In this document: piece by piece, positions 45,858 through 54,755 of the stretch
Position numbering within the stretch: the first letter of the stretch is position 1
How the letters are laid out: each line of letters begins with the position of its first letter
DNA from: Arcanobacterium ihumii
GTDB lineage: Bacteria; Actinomycetota; Actinomycetes; Actinomycetales; Actinomycetaceae
Direction of reading: 5' to 3'
Assembly: GCF_900604515.1 (NCBI RefSeq)
Contig: NZ_UWOS01000003.1
Coordinates: forward strand, 186,001-250,000
Length of the DNA stretch: 64,000 nt
Position numbers and translations under genes: made by a program
The notes under the pieces: model-generated
The model's database searches: none
What the model was told of the DNA's origin: nothing
Seen by the model: the letters and a program-made list of their open reading frames with translations, nothing else

Positions 45858-46976
45858 TCATTCACCCTTTGGAGCGAACTGCTTTGCGATCCAACGGGCA
45901 GCAAGATTGAGAAGTAGAACGATCAAAATAAGGAGTAGTGCACCCGCCCAAGCCGTAACTTGGTGTCCCTTGGTGTATTCGTTGTACACGTACACGGGGA
46001 GGGTGAGCATCTGTCCTTGGAACATATTCATATTGTAAACATCTGTGGTACCTGCAGTGATCAAAAGCGGAGCTGATTCCCCAATAACACGAGCTACTGC
46101 GATAACAATGCCAGAAACGATTCCGGATAGTGACGTGCGAAGAACAATCTTCACAATAGTCCCCGCCTTTGACACACCTAGTGCATAAGAAGCTTCGCGC
46201 AGATCTTTAGATACTAGGCGCAACATTTCTTCAGTATTTCGAACCACGATCGGCGTCATCAGCACGACGAGCGCAACAGAACCCATGAAGCCCGATTTAA
46301 ACTGGGTATCACCAAACAGCTGGAGATTGATCATCGGGATCATGGCAGCAGCGAACAAGCCGGCAACAATCGACGGAATTCCCGTCATAACATCCACCAA
46401 GAATGTAATAACCTTTGCAAATGGACCACGGCCATATTCAACAAGGTAAACCGCGGTGAGGACACCGAGTGGGATGGAGATAAGAGCGGTGACGCCAGTG
46501 ATTAGTAGAGTTCCAACGATGGCATGCCCTGCGCCGACGATCGTGCTTGGATCGGAAGAACCGAAAGTGGTTGCGGTGAAATATCCACCTTCAGTCAAGC
46601 GTGCCCAACCATTAACAATAACGGTGTAGAGCAAGGATACAAGTGGAATAACCGCCATAACGAAAGCACCGATAATGACGTTGGTCGCAAAGCGATCGTT
46701 GCCGTAGCGCCGTCCCTCAACTACGTAGCCTGCGATACCGGCGATAATGAGAAAGACGAGCGCTGCAATTATGCCAGCACCAACGTAGTCTGGCTCCTTT
46801 TGCCCAAAGACGAAGAAAGTTGCGGCGAATCCAATGGCAACTGCACCGGCAGCAAAATTAAACCAAGTTGGAAGGTAGCGCTGTTTGCGAGCCATTTCTG
46901 AACGCGTACGTGCGTTTGAATTATTCGATTGCGGCGATACAGGCGCAGGCGATGGAGAAGAAACTGTGGTACTCAT
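45858..46976 (-). CDS. pstA: Phosphate ABC transporter permease PstA
   Basis: One of two membrane subunits of the phosphate importer. The 372-residue protein has a Ser/Pro-rich cytoplasmic start of ~30 residues, then an extra pair of hydrophobic segments (NFAAGAVAIGFAATFFVFG, GIIAALVFLIIAGIAGYVVE), then the six-helix permease core with LVDVMTGIPSIVAGLFAA and the EAA-like loop REASYALGVSKAGTIVKIVL. The start overlaps the pstC stop by ATGA. The N-terminal extra helices are common in actinobacterial PstA. Confidence 0.95.
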   Translation of the reverse strand: MSTTVSSPSPAPVSPQSNNSNARTRSEMARKQRYLPTWFNFAAGAVAIGFAATFFVFGQKEPDYVGAGIIAALVFLIIAGIAGYVVEGRRYGNDRFATNVIIGAFVMAVIPLVSLLYTVIVNGWARLTEGGYFTATTFGSSDPSTIVGAGHAIVGTLLITGVTALISIPLGVLTAVYLVEYGRGPFAKVITFLVDVMTGIPSIVAGLFAAAMIPMINLQLFGDTQFKSGFMGSVALVVLMTPIVVRNTEEMLRLVSKDLREASYALGVSKAGTIVKIVLRTSLSGIVSGIVIAVARVIGESAPLLITAGTTDVYNMNMFQGQMLTLPVYVYNEYTKGHQVTAWAGALLLILIVLLLNLAARWIAKQFAPKGE

Positions 46977-48109
46977 GCATTTGCTCCAGAGAATTCTGCG
47001 TAACGGCTAACGATCGCACGCGCAATGAAGTTCACTACGAAAGTGATAACGAAAAGAATGAAACCTAGCGCGATTAGGAAGTCTGATTCTAGGCCTGAAG
47101 CTTCAGGGAATCGCAATGCGATCTGGGAGGCGATCGTCGAGTGCTGCCCCGGTGAAAGAATCTTGAAATTCACCATGAGACCCGGCGATAGCACCATAAG
47201 CAAAGCCATCGTCTCACCGAGCGCACGTCCCAAGCCTAGCATCGAAGCAGAAACGATTCCCGAGCGTCCGTGAGGAAGCACAACCATCTTGATCATTTCA
47301 AAACGAGTGGCTCCCAAAGCAAGAGAGGCTTCTTCTTGGAGGCGTGGAGTTTGCAAGAATACTTCACGGCAGAGCGAGGTAATAATCGGCAAGATCATCA
47401 CAGCTAGGATGACTCCACCCATGAGGATATTACGAGCTGGCGGGGTAAACGCAAGCACATCGGGATGTAGTGGCCACCAGTCATAATTCTGTGCCATGGT
47501 GCTGAAACCGGGAAGTCCGCCATGCCATATTTCTTTGCCGTCAACCATCTCTTTTGAACCGGAAATAAATTCAAGGACAGGCGTGAAAGTTTGTGAAATC
47601 CAATGAAAAATTTGACGCATAAGCGGCTCAAGTGCCCACATACCCCAGATTCCGAAGACGACGGATGGGATAGCTGCAAGTAGGTCAATAATGTAGCCGA
47701 ACAGAGATGCCATTCTTCGAGGCGCATAGTGCGAGATAAATAGAGCAATACAAACCGCGAACGGAACCGCGATGATTAGTGCGATAAATGAAGCAAGTAA
47801 AGTTCCAAATAGTGCCGCACCGGCAAAATGCCAAAAACTTTCGCCTCTTGCAAAGCCAACCTCTGAGGCAATCGTTTCAGTCGATGCGAAAAGCGCATTC
47901 TTCGATGAGAGTAGCAAGAAGATAGCAACTGCAGCCAAAAGCAACAGAATTAATGCGCCAGCGCCGGAAGAAAACCACCGGAATACCTGGTCAGCTCGGC
48001 TACCCTTAGCGACTGGTGACCAAATCGCATGAGGTTTTTGCTCGTCGTATTTTTTCTGTTCCAAATTCACATCTGCGCGTTTCTGTGTGCCTGTAGCGTC
48101 TATTCGCAA
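46973..48109 (-). CDS. pstC: Phosphate ABC transporter permease PstC
   Basis: Partner membrane subunit of PstA. The 378-residue protein has a ~45-residue hydrophilic N-terminus, then six or more membrane helices with YIIDLLAAIPSVVFGIWGMW and the coupling loop LQEEASLALGATRFEMIKMV; a larger extracellular loop (~residues 165-220) is typical of PstC. The TTG at 48109 has GGGGA five bases before it; a GTG at 48070 is an alternative with a weaker site. Two hairpins separate it from pstS upstream. Confidence 0.93.
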   Translation of the reverse strand: MRIDATGTQKRADVNLEQKKYDEQKPHAIWSPVAKGSRADQVFRWFSSGAGALILLLLAAVAIFLLLSSKNALFASTETIASEVGFARGESFWHFAGAALFGTLLASFIALIIAVPFAVCIALFISHYAPRRMASLFGYIIDLLAAIPSVVFGIWGMWALEPLMRQIFHWISQTFTPVLEFISGSKEMVDGKEIWHGGLPGFSTMAQNYDWWPLHPDVLAFTPPARNILMGGVILAVMILPIITSLCREVFLQTPRLQEEASLALGATRFEMIKMVVLPHGRSGIVSASMLGLGRALGETMALLMVLSPGLMVNFKILSPGQHSTIASQIALRFPEASGLESDFLIALGFILFVITFVVNFIARAIVSRYAEFSGANA

Positions 48110-48143
48110 TGACGTCCCCGATCCTTTTTAAGATCCTCTTCGC

Positions 48144-48172
48144 GTCTACAAGATATTCATTATCTTGCAGAC
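48144..48172 (-). repeat. Minor hairpin between pstS and pstC
   Basis: 12-bp arms with one mismatch (GTCTACAAGATA at 48144-48155, pairing with 48161-48172), next to the stronger hairpin. On the mRNA it lies closer to pstC. Confidence 0.55.
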
Positions 48173-48174
48173 AC

Positions 48175-48215
48175 GATTCTGTGGACCAACCTGATCAAGG
48201 TTGGTCCACAGAATC
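48175..48215 (-). terminator. Strong intercistronic hairpin between pstS and pstC
   Basis: Perfect 18-bp arms (48175-48192 and 48198-48215, GATTCTGTGGACCAACCT and complement), 7 bp after the pstS stop. The minus-strand side has only a weak U-tract, so it is likely a partial terminator or a mRNA stabiliser that raises PstS over the membrane subunits. Confidence 0.7.
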
Positions 48216-48221
48216 TTTAAA

Positions 48222-49319
48222 TCAGCCCTTGATCTGGTTGATCGCTGCTTCTACCTTAGTACGAAGCTGATCGGAGATCGGAGCGTTTCCGCCCTTAGAC
48301 TTCGAAGCTGCCTCTTGGCCTTCCTTCGAAGCAATGTAGGAGAAGTAGGACTTAACGTTTGTTGCGTCCTTGGCATCCTTGTAGGTGGTACAACCGATGA
48401 GGTAGGAAACCATCACGATTGGGTAAGCACCCTTAACTGAACCGTCGCGCTTAAGGTCAACAGTGAGACGACGCTCGCTCGCATCCTTGGTAGATGCAGA
48501 TCCGTCAACGATCTTTGCAGCAGCTTCTGGCGAGTACTTCAAGAACTCACCGGAAACTTCAACAGCGGCTGCACCAAGTTCGCCGATCTGAGAAGCATCA
48601 GCGTAGGTGATTGCGCCAGGCGTGGATTTTACAAGGTTAACAACACCCGAGGTCTTTTCAGCGGACTGGGTTCCCGTACGTGGCCATACACCAGATGGCT
48701 TATAGGTCCATGCACCATTCGATGCTGCGGCCAAGTAGTGCTGGAAGTTCTCGGTGGTTCCCGAATCGTCTGCACGGTTCACTGGAATGATGTCAAGTTC
48801 AGGAAGCTTTGCGTCCTTGTTGAGATCTGCAATAGCTGCATCGTTCCATTTGGTGATCTTGCCGTCGAAGATCTTCGCAATTACTTCTGCAGAAAGGTTA
48901 AGTGACTTAATTCCATCAAGATTGAAAGCAACCGCGATTGGAGAAATGTATAGAGGGAGCTCGAGTGGCTCTTGACCCTGGCAACGTTCGGTAGCTTTGG
49001 TGATTTCTTCTGGTTTTAACATTGAATCCGAACCAGCGAATGCAACCTTGCCAGCGATAAACTGATCACGACCAGTTCCAGAACCAGTTGGATCATAGTT
49101 AACGACAACGCCCGAGTCCTTTGTGAAATTATCGCGCCAAGCCTGCTGTGCGTTTACCTGTGAAGATGCTCCTGAACCATTGAGGGTTCCGGTGGATTTG
49201 CTTGTAGACGATGACTTCGCATCGTCTGAATTCTTCGTATCAGCTGATGAGCATGCTGCAAGTCCAAGAGTAAGAACTGACAGAGAGGCAATTGCTGCGT
49301 ATCCACGTTTGATATTCAC
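48222..49319 (-). CDS. pstS: Phosphate-binding lipoprotein PstS
   Basis: Extracellular high-affinity phosphate-binding protein. The 365-residue precursor has a lipoprotein signal with lipobox LAAC (AIASLSVLTLGLAACSS), a Ser/Thr-rich tether, then the PstS fold: GSGASSQVNAQQAW (phosphate-binding SGxSS-like loop), FAGSDSMLKPEEI, and VNRADDSGTTENFQHYL (Arg/Asp/Ser/Thr ligands). The start ATG is 49319. A candidate Pho box lies 90-127 bp upstream. It is the first gene of pstSCAB. Confidence 0.96.
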   Translation of the reverse strand: MNIKRGYAAIASLSVLTLGLAACSSADTKNSDDAKSSSTSKSTGTLNGSGASSQVNAQQAWRDNFTKDSGVVVNYDPTGSGTGRDQFIAGKVAFAGSDSMLKPEEITKATERCQGQEPLELPLYISPIAVAFNLDGIKSLNLSAEVIAKIFDGKITKWNDAAIADLNKDAKLPELDIIPVNRADDSGTTENFQHYLAAASNGAWTYKPSGVWPRTGTQSAEKTSGVVNLVKSTPGAITYADASQIGELGAAAVEVSGEFLKYSPEAAAKIVDGSASTKDASERRLTVDLKRDGSVKGAYPIVMVSYLIGCTTYKDAKDATNVKSYFSYIASKEGQEAASKSKGGNAPISDQLRTKVEAAINQIKG

Positions 49320-49407
49320 TATTTGTTCCTTCGTGTACGGGAGCGGAGGGAAACCCCCTCAACCACCTCAACTGTAAAGAAGGAAAATTAACTAAAATCC
49401 GCATTTG

Positions 49408-49446
49408 GGTTAACGTTTGGTAAACGTTTTAGTTCACGTGTTTACC
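49408..49446 (-). promoter_or_regulatory. Candidate Pho box upstream of pstS
   Basis: On the minus strand three similar units, GTGAACT, GTTTACC and GTTAACC, follow at 11-12 bp spacing; GTTTACC-AAAC-GTTAACC fits the GTTCACC-N4-GTTCACC direct-repeat pattern known for PhoP-type response regulators of actinobacteria. The site lies 90-127 bp before the pstS ATG. The phoP/regX3-type regulator gene is not in the window. Confidence 0.6.
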
Positions 49447-49468
49447 TCATTGACTCAATCAAAATTAC

Positions 49469-50461
49469 TCATTCAAAATCACTGGTTACAAGCTCTACCG
49501 CCACAATCTTCGCCTCACCTACGGCAGAGTGTGCGATATGAGCCACAAAGATTTCACCAGGTTTTAACCATGGATCTTCTTTTGGAAATAGATTAATGTC
49601 ACGTTTAGATGTGTATTTTTCAAGCGCCGAAAACACCACAGGAAGAGTTGGGCGATGTAAGCAAACAACTCTTGTATGCTTCATTCGTTTGAGTACCTTC
49701 GTAATCTCTCGCGAAAACGCCTCGGGGTCAGCCAGATATCCTCGCTCAGTCAACTCCAATTGATTCTTGATACCAACGCCGATACCTTCGGCATAACCTT
49801 TGACCGTATCCTTGCACCGTTTCCACGGCGAGGTCTGCACCCGCGTCACTCCGTAGGAAGACAGCTCAACTTTGAGTTGCTCCGCCCTTTTCTTTCCCGA
49901 CGCCGAAAGCGCCCGAGTATATTCAGGTCCCTCTCCGTGTTTCCATCGTTCCCTCTTTACTGCCTTCGCATGACGAAGCAAGAGCAGAGGAGTAGTGTCA
50001 AGAGTGTCGGCTTTAAACAACTTATGGGTCTTTACTAAAAGTGAACGGTCGTCGTCGGAACTCAACAAACGTAGTCCCTGTGCGTAACTAATCCAGCGTC
50101 TTTCGTCAATCTCAGTGAGCTCGGCAATCTTGGCACGTGGGCGAACCTGTAATGGTCTAAAATTATCGGAAACTACCTGAGCGCTCCAAAAATGTACCGC
50201 CTTAGATTTAACCCCACCGACGATGTAGCGTTGCCAGCCAAGCGGGCGTCCGATGACGACGTGCACCCCACCTTCTTCATAAAGCTCACGCAAACAACAG
50301 GCGCGTAACGTCTCCCCCGGTTTCACCTTTCCTTTCGGAAAGGACCAGTCTTTCCAGTGGGGTCGATGCACAATGAGTACTTGAAACTCTCCGCGGTGTA
50401 CTCGCCAAACCACAGCGCCAGCGGCATAGATATCCACGCGATCAGAGTGATTTTCAGTCAC
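49469..50461 (-). CDS. MutT1-like Nudix hydrolase fused to histidine phosphatase
   Basis: A 330-residue two-domain protein. Residues ~10-150 are a Nudix domain with the box FPKGKVKPGETLRACCLREL followed by YEEGG (GX5EX7REUXEEXGU). Residues ~165-330 are a histidine phosphatase domain with LLLRHAKAVKRE (RHG nucleophile, here RHA) and QTSPWKRCKDTVK. M. tuberculosis MutT1 (Rv2985) has the same fusion next to ppk and hydrolyses 8-oxo-dGTP and diadenosine polyphosphates. The gene follows ppk by 54 bp in the same direction. The RHA in place of RHG is usual for the SixA-like group. Confidence 0.9.
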   Translation of the reverse strand: MTENHSDRVDIYAAGAVVWRVHRGEFQVLIVHRPHWKDWSFPKGKVKPGETLRACCLRELYEEGGVHVVIGRPLGWQRYIVGGVKSKAVHFWSAQVVSDNFRPLQVRPRAKIAELTEIDERRWISYAQGLRLLSSDDDRSLLVKTHKLFKADTLDTTPLLLLRHAKAVKRERWKHGEGPEYTRALSASGKKRAEQLKVELSSYGVTRVQTSPWKRCKDTVKGYAEGIGVGIKNQLELTERGYLADPEAFSREITKVLKRMKHTRVVCLHRPTLPVVFSALEKYTSKRDINLFPKEDPWLKPGEIFVAHIAHSAVGEAKIVAVELVTSDFE

Positions 50462-50514
50462 TTAGCGCCTCGACAATCCACGATGCAAACATTCGTAGAC
50501 ACACTTATCAACCA

Positions 50515-52785
50515 TCACTTTTCAGCTACGCGCGAGCGCGCACGCTGCATTAACAGATCCTGCACGTTGGTCAATCGATTTCCAGCGTCGTCATGGGTGA
50601 CATGGAACCAACCTTCTGGTCCAAGATGCCAAGACTGTGTTTGGTCCGAACACGCGATCTTCACCAAATCGATCAAATAGTCTTTCATCTCTTGATCGGT
50701 AATGCTGATCAACGCTTCGATCCGTCGATCCAAATTGCGGTGCATCAGGTCAGCCGAACCGATGAATACCTCGGGATCGTCGTCATTGCAGAAGGCGTAA
50801 ATTCGCGAGTGCTCGAGGAAGCGACCTAAGATCGACCGAACCTTAATATTTTCGGACAGACCCACAATCCCAGCCCGCAAACAACAAATACCGCGAACCT
50901 GGACCTCAATCTCCACACCCGCTTGCGAGGCTCGGTATAGAGCGTCAATGACTTTCTCGTCAACCAGTGAGTTACTCTTAAATCGAATCCATGCAGATTT
51001 ACCTTGGCGTTTATTCTCGATCTCGCGTTCGATACGCTCAATCAATCCGTCTCGGATTCCAAGCGGTGCCACGAGGAGTCGATGGAACTTAGCCTTTGGC
51101 GAATAACCAGAAAGCTGGTTAAAGAGCCTAGTCAAATCCTGCCCTACGTTCCGATCGCAGGTAAATAAACCGATGTCTTCATATCCACGTGCGGTTTTCG
51201 GGTTGTAGTTTCCCGTTCCCACATGGCAGTAGCGACGCAGACCATCTTCTTCCTGTCGAACTACAAGACATAACTTGCAGTGCGTCTTCAAACCGACGAT
51301 ACCGTAGACAACGTGCACCCCGGCTTCTTCAAGCTTACGTGCCCAATCGATGTTGTTCTGTTCATCGAATCGAGCTTTGATTTCGACGACGGCAAGCACC
51401 TGTTTTCCCGCGTATGCAGCTTTAATTAACGCATCAACGATAGGTGAATCTCCAGAAGTGCGGTAAAGCGTTTGCTTGATCGCCAACACTTTCGGGTCTT
51501 CGGCAGCTTGACGGATAAAGTGCTGAACCGAAGTCGAAAAAGAATCGTAAGGATGCTGAACCAAGATATCGCTACGTCGAATCGCCTCGAATACATCTGC
51601 AGCGCGTGAGCTCTCTACCGCGGCAAAGCCACGAGCCGTAACCGGCACAAATTTCTTATATTTCAGCTGTGGCCGATCGAGGTCATGGATAGCATCTAAT
51701 CCGGTGAGGTCAAGCGGAGCAGGTAAATGGAAAACATCTTCTTCACGGATACCCATTTCACGCATAAGCATTGCCAACACGTGATGGGACATATCTTCGG
51801 CAACTTCGAGCCTAACCACCGGTCCAAACCTGCGACGTAAGAGCTCTTTCTCCAAAGCTTTCAGAAGGTTTTCAGCATCGTCCTCTTCCACTTCGAGGTC
51901 TTCGTTACGGGTAATACGGAACGTCGAGTACTCAACAACTTCCATCCCCGGAAAAAGCGTGCTCAAATGGGCACCGATAACTTCTTCGAGGGGAATATAG
52001 AAAGTTCGACCATCAGAGTTAAGAGGCACGTCTTCGGGACGGTACGGGATGCCGTCGGAATCCACCGCGATAAAACGTGGAAGCAACGGTGGCACCTTGA
52101 CTCGCGCAAAGAGCTCTTTGCCGGTGTGAGGGTTGCGCACAATCACAGCTAGATTCAGCGAAAGTCCAGAGATATACGGGAATGGGTGGGCAGGGTCAAC
52201 CGCTAACGGTGTTAGTACAGGGAAGATCTCTTTGCGGTAGAACTTACGGAGCCGCTCCTGTTCTGGCTCCCCAATATCTTTCCAATGAAGAATATCGATA
52301 CCTTCTTGGGCGAGCTTCGGTTGGATATCGTCTGCAAAGACCTTGGCATGTCGTTTCATCAGGTCTTGGGCGCGCTTATTGATTCCGTCGAGGACTTCGC
52401 GCGGACTCAAACCAGAGGCTTTAGTGACTGCCATACCCGTAGCGATTCGCCGCTTCAGACCTGCAACTCGAACCATATAGAATTCATCGAGGTTCGAAGC
52501 AAAGATAGATAAAAACCATGCTCGTTCGAGGATATGAAGATCTTGATCTTCTGCCTGTTCAAGGACTCGTTCATTAAAAGAAAGCCAAGACAGTTCTCGG
52601 TCTGCAAAACGCCCTTCGGGAAGTGATAATTTTTCGACGTCACGGTCACTCCGCACGGCCTGTGCCCATACTTCGCGCACCATTCCGTTAAGGGTCCCGT
52701 CAGGGACGGGAGATCCGAGTCGGTCAAGGGTATCTGGGGTTCCTGGAACGTCGTCATTGTGATGGGGGAAAGACTCTTCGTTCAT
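50515..52785 (-). CDS. ppk: Polyphosphate kinase 1
   Basis: Reversibly makes polyphosphate from ATP. The 756-residue protein has an N-terminal domain beginning [18 protein letters not shown], a head domain, and two C-terminal phospholipase D-like domains. The autophosphorylated His is in [16 protein letters not shown] (~residue 475), with [21 protein letters not shown] following and the second conserved His region in [14 protein letters not shown]. It forms a unit with the mutT1-like gene, as in M. tuberculosis, and sits beside the phosphate uptake genes, so phosphate import and storage are co-located. Confidence 0.97.
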   Translation of the reverse strand: MNEESFPHHNDDVPGTPDTLDRLGSPVPDGTLNGMVREVWAQAVRSDRDVEKLSLPEGRFADRELSWLSFNERVLEQAEDQDLHILERAWFLSIFASNLDEFYMVRVAGLKRRIATGMAVTKASGLSPREVLDGINKRAQDLMKRHAKVFADDIQPKLAQEGIDILHWKDIGEPEQERLRKFYRKEIFPVLTPLAVDPAHPFPYISGLSLNLAVIVRNPHTGKELFARVKVPPLLPRFIAVDSDGIPYRPEDVPLNSDGRTFYIPLEEVIGAHLSTLFPGMEVVEYSTFRITRNEDLEVEEDDAENLLKALEKELLRRRFGPVVRLEVAEDMSHHVLAMLMREMGIREEDVFHLPAPLDLTGLDAIHDLDRPQLKYKKFVPVTARGFAAVESSRAADVFEAIRRSDILVQHPYDSFSTSVQHFIRQAAEDPKVLAIKQTLYRTSGDSPIVDALIKAAYAGKQVLAVVEIKARFDEQNNIDWARKLEEAGVHVVYGIVGLKTHCKLCLVVRQEEDGLRRYCHVGTGNYNPKTARGYEDIGLFTCDRNVGQDLTRLFNQLSGYSPKAKFHRLLVAPLGIRDGLIERIEREIENKRQGKSAWIRFKSNSLVDEKVIDALYRASQAGVEIEVQVRGICCLRAGIVGLSENIKVRSILGRFLEHSRIYAFCNDDDPEVFIGSADLMHRNLDRRIEALISITDQEMKDYLIDLVKIACSDQTQSWHLGPEGWFHVTHDDAGNRLTNVQDLLMQRARSRVAEK

Positions 52786-52838
52786 ACTTCGATCATTCCA
52801 GATTTATCCTTAAAATTGCACTGGAAAATGAAAATACT

Positions 52839-53762
52839 TTAGAGCTGATAACAAGTGTGCACCTCAGTGACGTTAAATCCAGTTTTTTCATACGAATGAA
52901 CAGCGGGGAAATTTGATCGGTCAACGTAGAGCCTAACCAGATTAAAACCGCATTCATGTACTTTAGCCTTCATCCAGTTCAATGCGACTTTCGCAATCCC
53001 GCGACCTTGAAAATCGGGATGGACGCCGAGTACATAGAGTTCAACGTCCGCCAGCGATTCGGGCTTAAGCCAAATAAATCCGACTTTCTGTTGATTATCC
53101 GTTCGTACAATAAAATTGAGAAGGTTTGGATCGAACCAGGGCTGGGAAAAACGCTCGCGGAAATCGTCATGGGTAAGTATTCCCTGTTCAGGGTGAGAAG
53201 CGAAAGCCTGCGAGTTAAGAGTTACTAAAGCATCAACATCGTCGCTGTTAGATACATCCAAAGGAACGAAATCCAGTGAGATAACCTCTCCTTTCGGTGG
53301 TACCGACCCGTTCTTTTGGACAAAACCAAGTTCATGCTCCATGACTAGCAGTTCTCGAGCCGGCTTGAGCGAAAATCTGCCTGCTAGTGACTGGGCTCCT
53401 AAAAGAGTCCCGTGTGCCCAAACATATCCCAACCAGTCACTCGGCTTACGAGTAATAACTTCATCAAGAAGGCTAGAACCGATGCCTTGACGTCGATATT
53501 CCGGGTCGACGCCGAGGTCACAGGTTCCATTTCCAAGGTTCAGTATCGTAGCGCCAAGAAGCATCGATTGAGAATCCTCAGCAAGAATGAACAGGCTACG
53601 ATCAGACTTGTTGAGGTTAAGGAGAGTTTGCTCGTCGAAGGCATTGAATCCATCGTAGTTGGCGATTTTCTGTGCGAGTAAGCGAACGTCGTCTACCTGC
53701 ATCGTCGTTAATGACGGCGTAACGCGAACACGCCAGTCATTTTGGCTGACTCGCGTCGTCAC
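52839..53762 (-). CDS. mshD: Mycothiol synthase (acetyltransferase) MshD
   Basis: Acetylates Cys-GlcN-Ins, the last step of mycothiol synthesis. The ~307-residue protein has two GNAT domains: the first with LGVDPEYRRQGIGSSLLDEV (acetyl-CoA loop RRQGIG), the second with LYVLGVHPDFQGRGIAKVAL (QGRGIA) and YVDRSNFPAVHSYEKTGF near the end. The start is unclear: GTG at 53762, 5 bp after the upstream stop, gives a normal length; the frame is open to 53816 inside the neighbour gene. mshD implies that the host makes mycothiol, which fits the ArsC-like protein at 35362 and confirms an actinobacterial origin. Confidence 0.88.
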   Translation of the reverse strand: MTTRVSQNDWRVRVTPSLTTMQVDDVRLLAQKIANYDGFNAFDEQTLLNLNKSDRSLFILAEDSQSMLLGATILNLGNGTCDLGVDPEYRRQGIGSSLLDEVITRKPSDWLGYVWAHGTLLGAQSLAGRFSLKPARELLVMEHELGFVQKNGSVPPKGEVISLDFVPLDVSNSDDVDALVTLNSQAFASHPEQGILTHDDFRERFSQPWFDPNLLNFIVRTDNQQKVGFIWLKPESLADVELYVLGVHPDFQGRGIAKVALNWMKAKVHECGFNLVRLYVDRSNFPAVHSYEKTGFNVTEVHTCYQL

Positions 53763-53766
53763 GTCA

Positions 53767-54399
53767 TCACTCAAGGTTACCCTTAAGCAGGAGCTCTCCG
53801 GCCCGAACGAACTCACGGGAAGTACGAGTCATCGCAGTATCACGCCTAGTGACGACTGTTGCAAGTGGATGAGCATCGTCGTCAATCCACTCGGGATCAA
53901 CACTAGCGAGGAAATTAGTTAGGCGAGCGGAGTTCCGAAGAACGTCTTCGAAGTCGCCACGGAAGTCGCCACGGAAAACCATATTCCATTGTTCTAGAAG
54001 ATCTTCCAGCGAAGGAACTAATTCAAAATTAGTCTTGAGCTCGTCGTTCTCACTTTCTTCAGCGAAGAGCCGAGCTGCAGCAAGACGTTCACGCACCACG
54101 TCTGGGAAACGGCGAATCCACTCACGCAGCAGATATCCACGCCAAAGGATGCCCGGGAGGGAGTCTTGAGGGGAATTCGCCCACGCTTCGGCGATTACGT
54201 CAACTCCTTCGGAAACGATCAGCGTTTTAACTCGGACGATAACGTCTGGGTCTGCCATAACATGACCACTTAAAGGGACAATCGCTTGGGCTGACGTGTG
54301 AGCAAGCTCAGAATTTGCAGCAGTGTCCGCATTACCTTCAATTAGTTCAACCTGCTCTGGCTTGAGCTGAGCAGGACGTCGTGGTTTGTAGGTAGACAT
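53767..54399 (-). CDS. Conserved-looking protein of unknown function
   Basis: A 210-residue soluble protein that I do not recognise. The start is hydrophilic; residues ~50-90 contain DPDVIVRVKTLIVSEGVDVI and EAWANSPQDSLPGILWRGYL, then a helical part with LREWIRRFPDVVRERLAAAR. The C-terminus has TRTSREFVRAGELLLKGNL. A tandem 12-bp duplication at 53950-53973 encodes FRGDFRGD. The ATG follows AAGGAGGATCCA, a strong ribosome-binding site. It is directly upstream of mshD with almost no gap, so a link to mycothiol or just co-transcription is possible. No signal peptide or membrane segment is seen. Confidence 0.8.
   Translation of the reverse strand: MSTYKPRRPAQLKPEQVELIEGNADTAANSELAHTSAQAIVPLSGHVMADPDVIVRVKTLIVSEGVDVIAEAWANSPQDSLPGILWRGYLLREWIRRFPDVVRERLAAARLFAEESENDELKTNFELVPSLEDLLEQWNMVFRGDFRGDFEDVLRNSARLTNFLASVDPEWIDDDAHPLATVVTRRDTAMTRTSREFVRAGELLLKGNLE
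53950..53973. repeat. Tandem 12-bp duplication inside a gene
   Basis: GAAGTCGCCACG is repeated twice without interruption (53950-53961, 53962-53973), in frame, adding FRGD once more in the protein. Confidence 0.85.
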
Positions 54400-54555
54400 T
54401 GGATCCTCCTTTGCTTTCCCCTATTCTCCCCTAAATTTAAAGCTTATGTAGGGTATTCGAGCAAATTTCACCACGAGCACGATTTACAGTGACTTAGAAC
54501 AACTTTTCACGCTCTCCATTTCCTAAATTTAAAAATCACGGATAGAATTGTTTAT

Positions 54556-54585
54556 CGTTCCACGGAATGTTTACGTTCTACGGAA
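54556..54585. repeat. Direct repeat just upstream of tRNA-Lys
   Basis: CGTTCCACGGAA (54556-54567) and CGTTCTACGGAA (54574-54585) share 11 of 12 bases with an 18-bp period, ending 5 bp before the tRNA. Each has a TTC-N2/3-GGAA near-palindrome. It overlaps the place where the tRNA promoter should be. Confidence 0.6.
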
Positions 54586-54589
54586 GTGC

Positions 54590-54661
54590 GGGCCTCTAGC
54601 TCAATGGTAGAGCTCCGGACTTTTAATCCGTAGGTTGCGGGTTCGAGTCCCGCGGGGCCTA
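54590..54661 (+). tRNA. tRNA-Lys (anticodon UUU)
   Basis: A complete cloverleaf of 72 nt: acceptor GGGCCTC with GGGGCCT (two G-U pairs), D-arm GCTC/GAGC, anticodon loop CTTTTAA with anticodon TTT, T-arm GCGGG-TTCGAGT-CCCGC and discriminator A. The anticodon stem has one C-U mismatch at its base. The CCA end is not encoded (CCG follows). A strong terminator follows 7 bp on. Confidence 0.95.
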
Positions 54662-54667
54662 CCGCAC

Positions 54668-54700
54668 GAAGCTCCCCCACCAACATGGTGGGGGAGCTTC
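54668..54700 (+). terminator. Rho-independent terminator after tRNA-Lys
   Basis: Perfect 15-bp arms (GAAGCTCCCCCACCA at 54668-54682, complement 54686-54700) with an ACA loop, followed by CTTTTTAC. Confidence 0.9.
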
Positions 54701-54755
54701 CTTTTTACTCAGTATCACGAATGTGCGTTATGACTCGATAGTTGAGCACATCATT

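Noticed and set aside
54590-54661. tRNA-Lys as integration site of a mobile island (54.7-61.3 kb)
   Set aside because: No integrase, and no second copy of the tRNA 3' end seen in the rest of the window.
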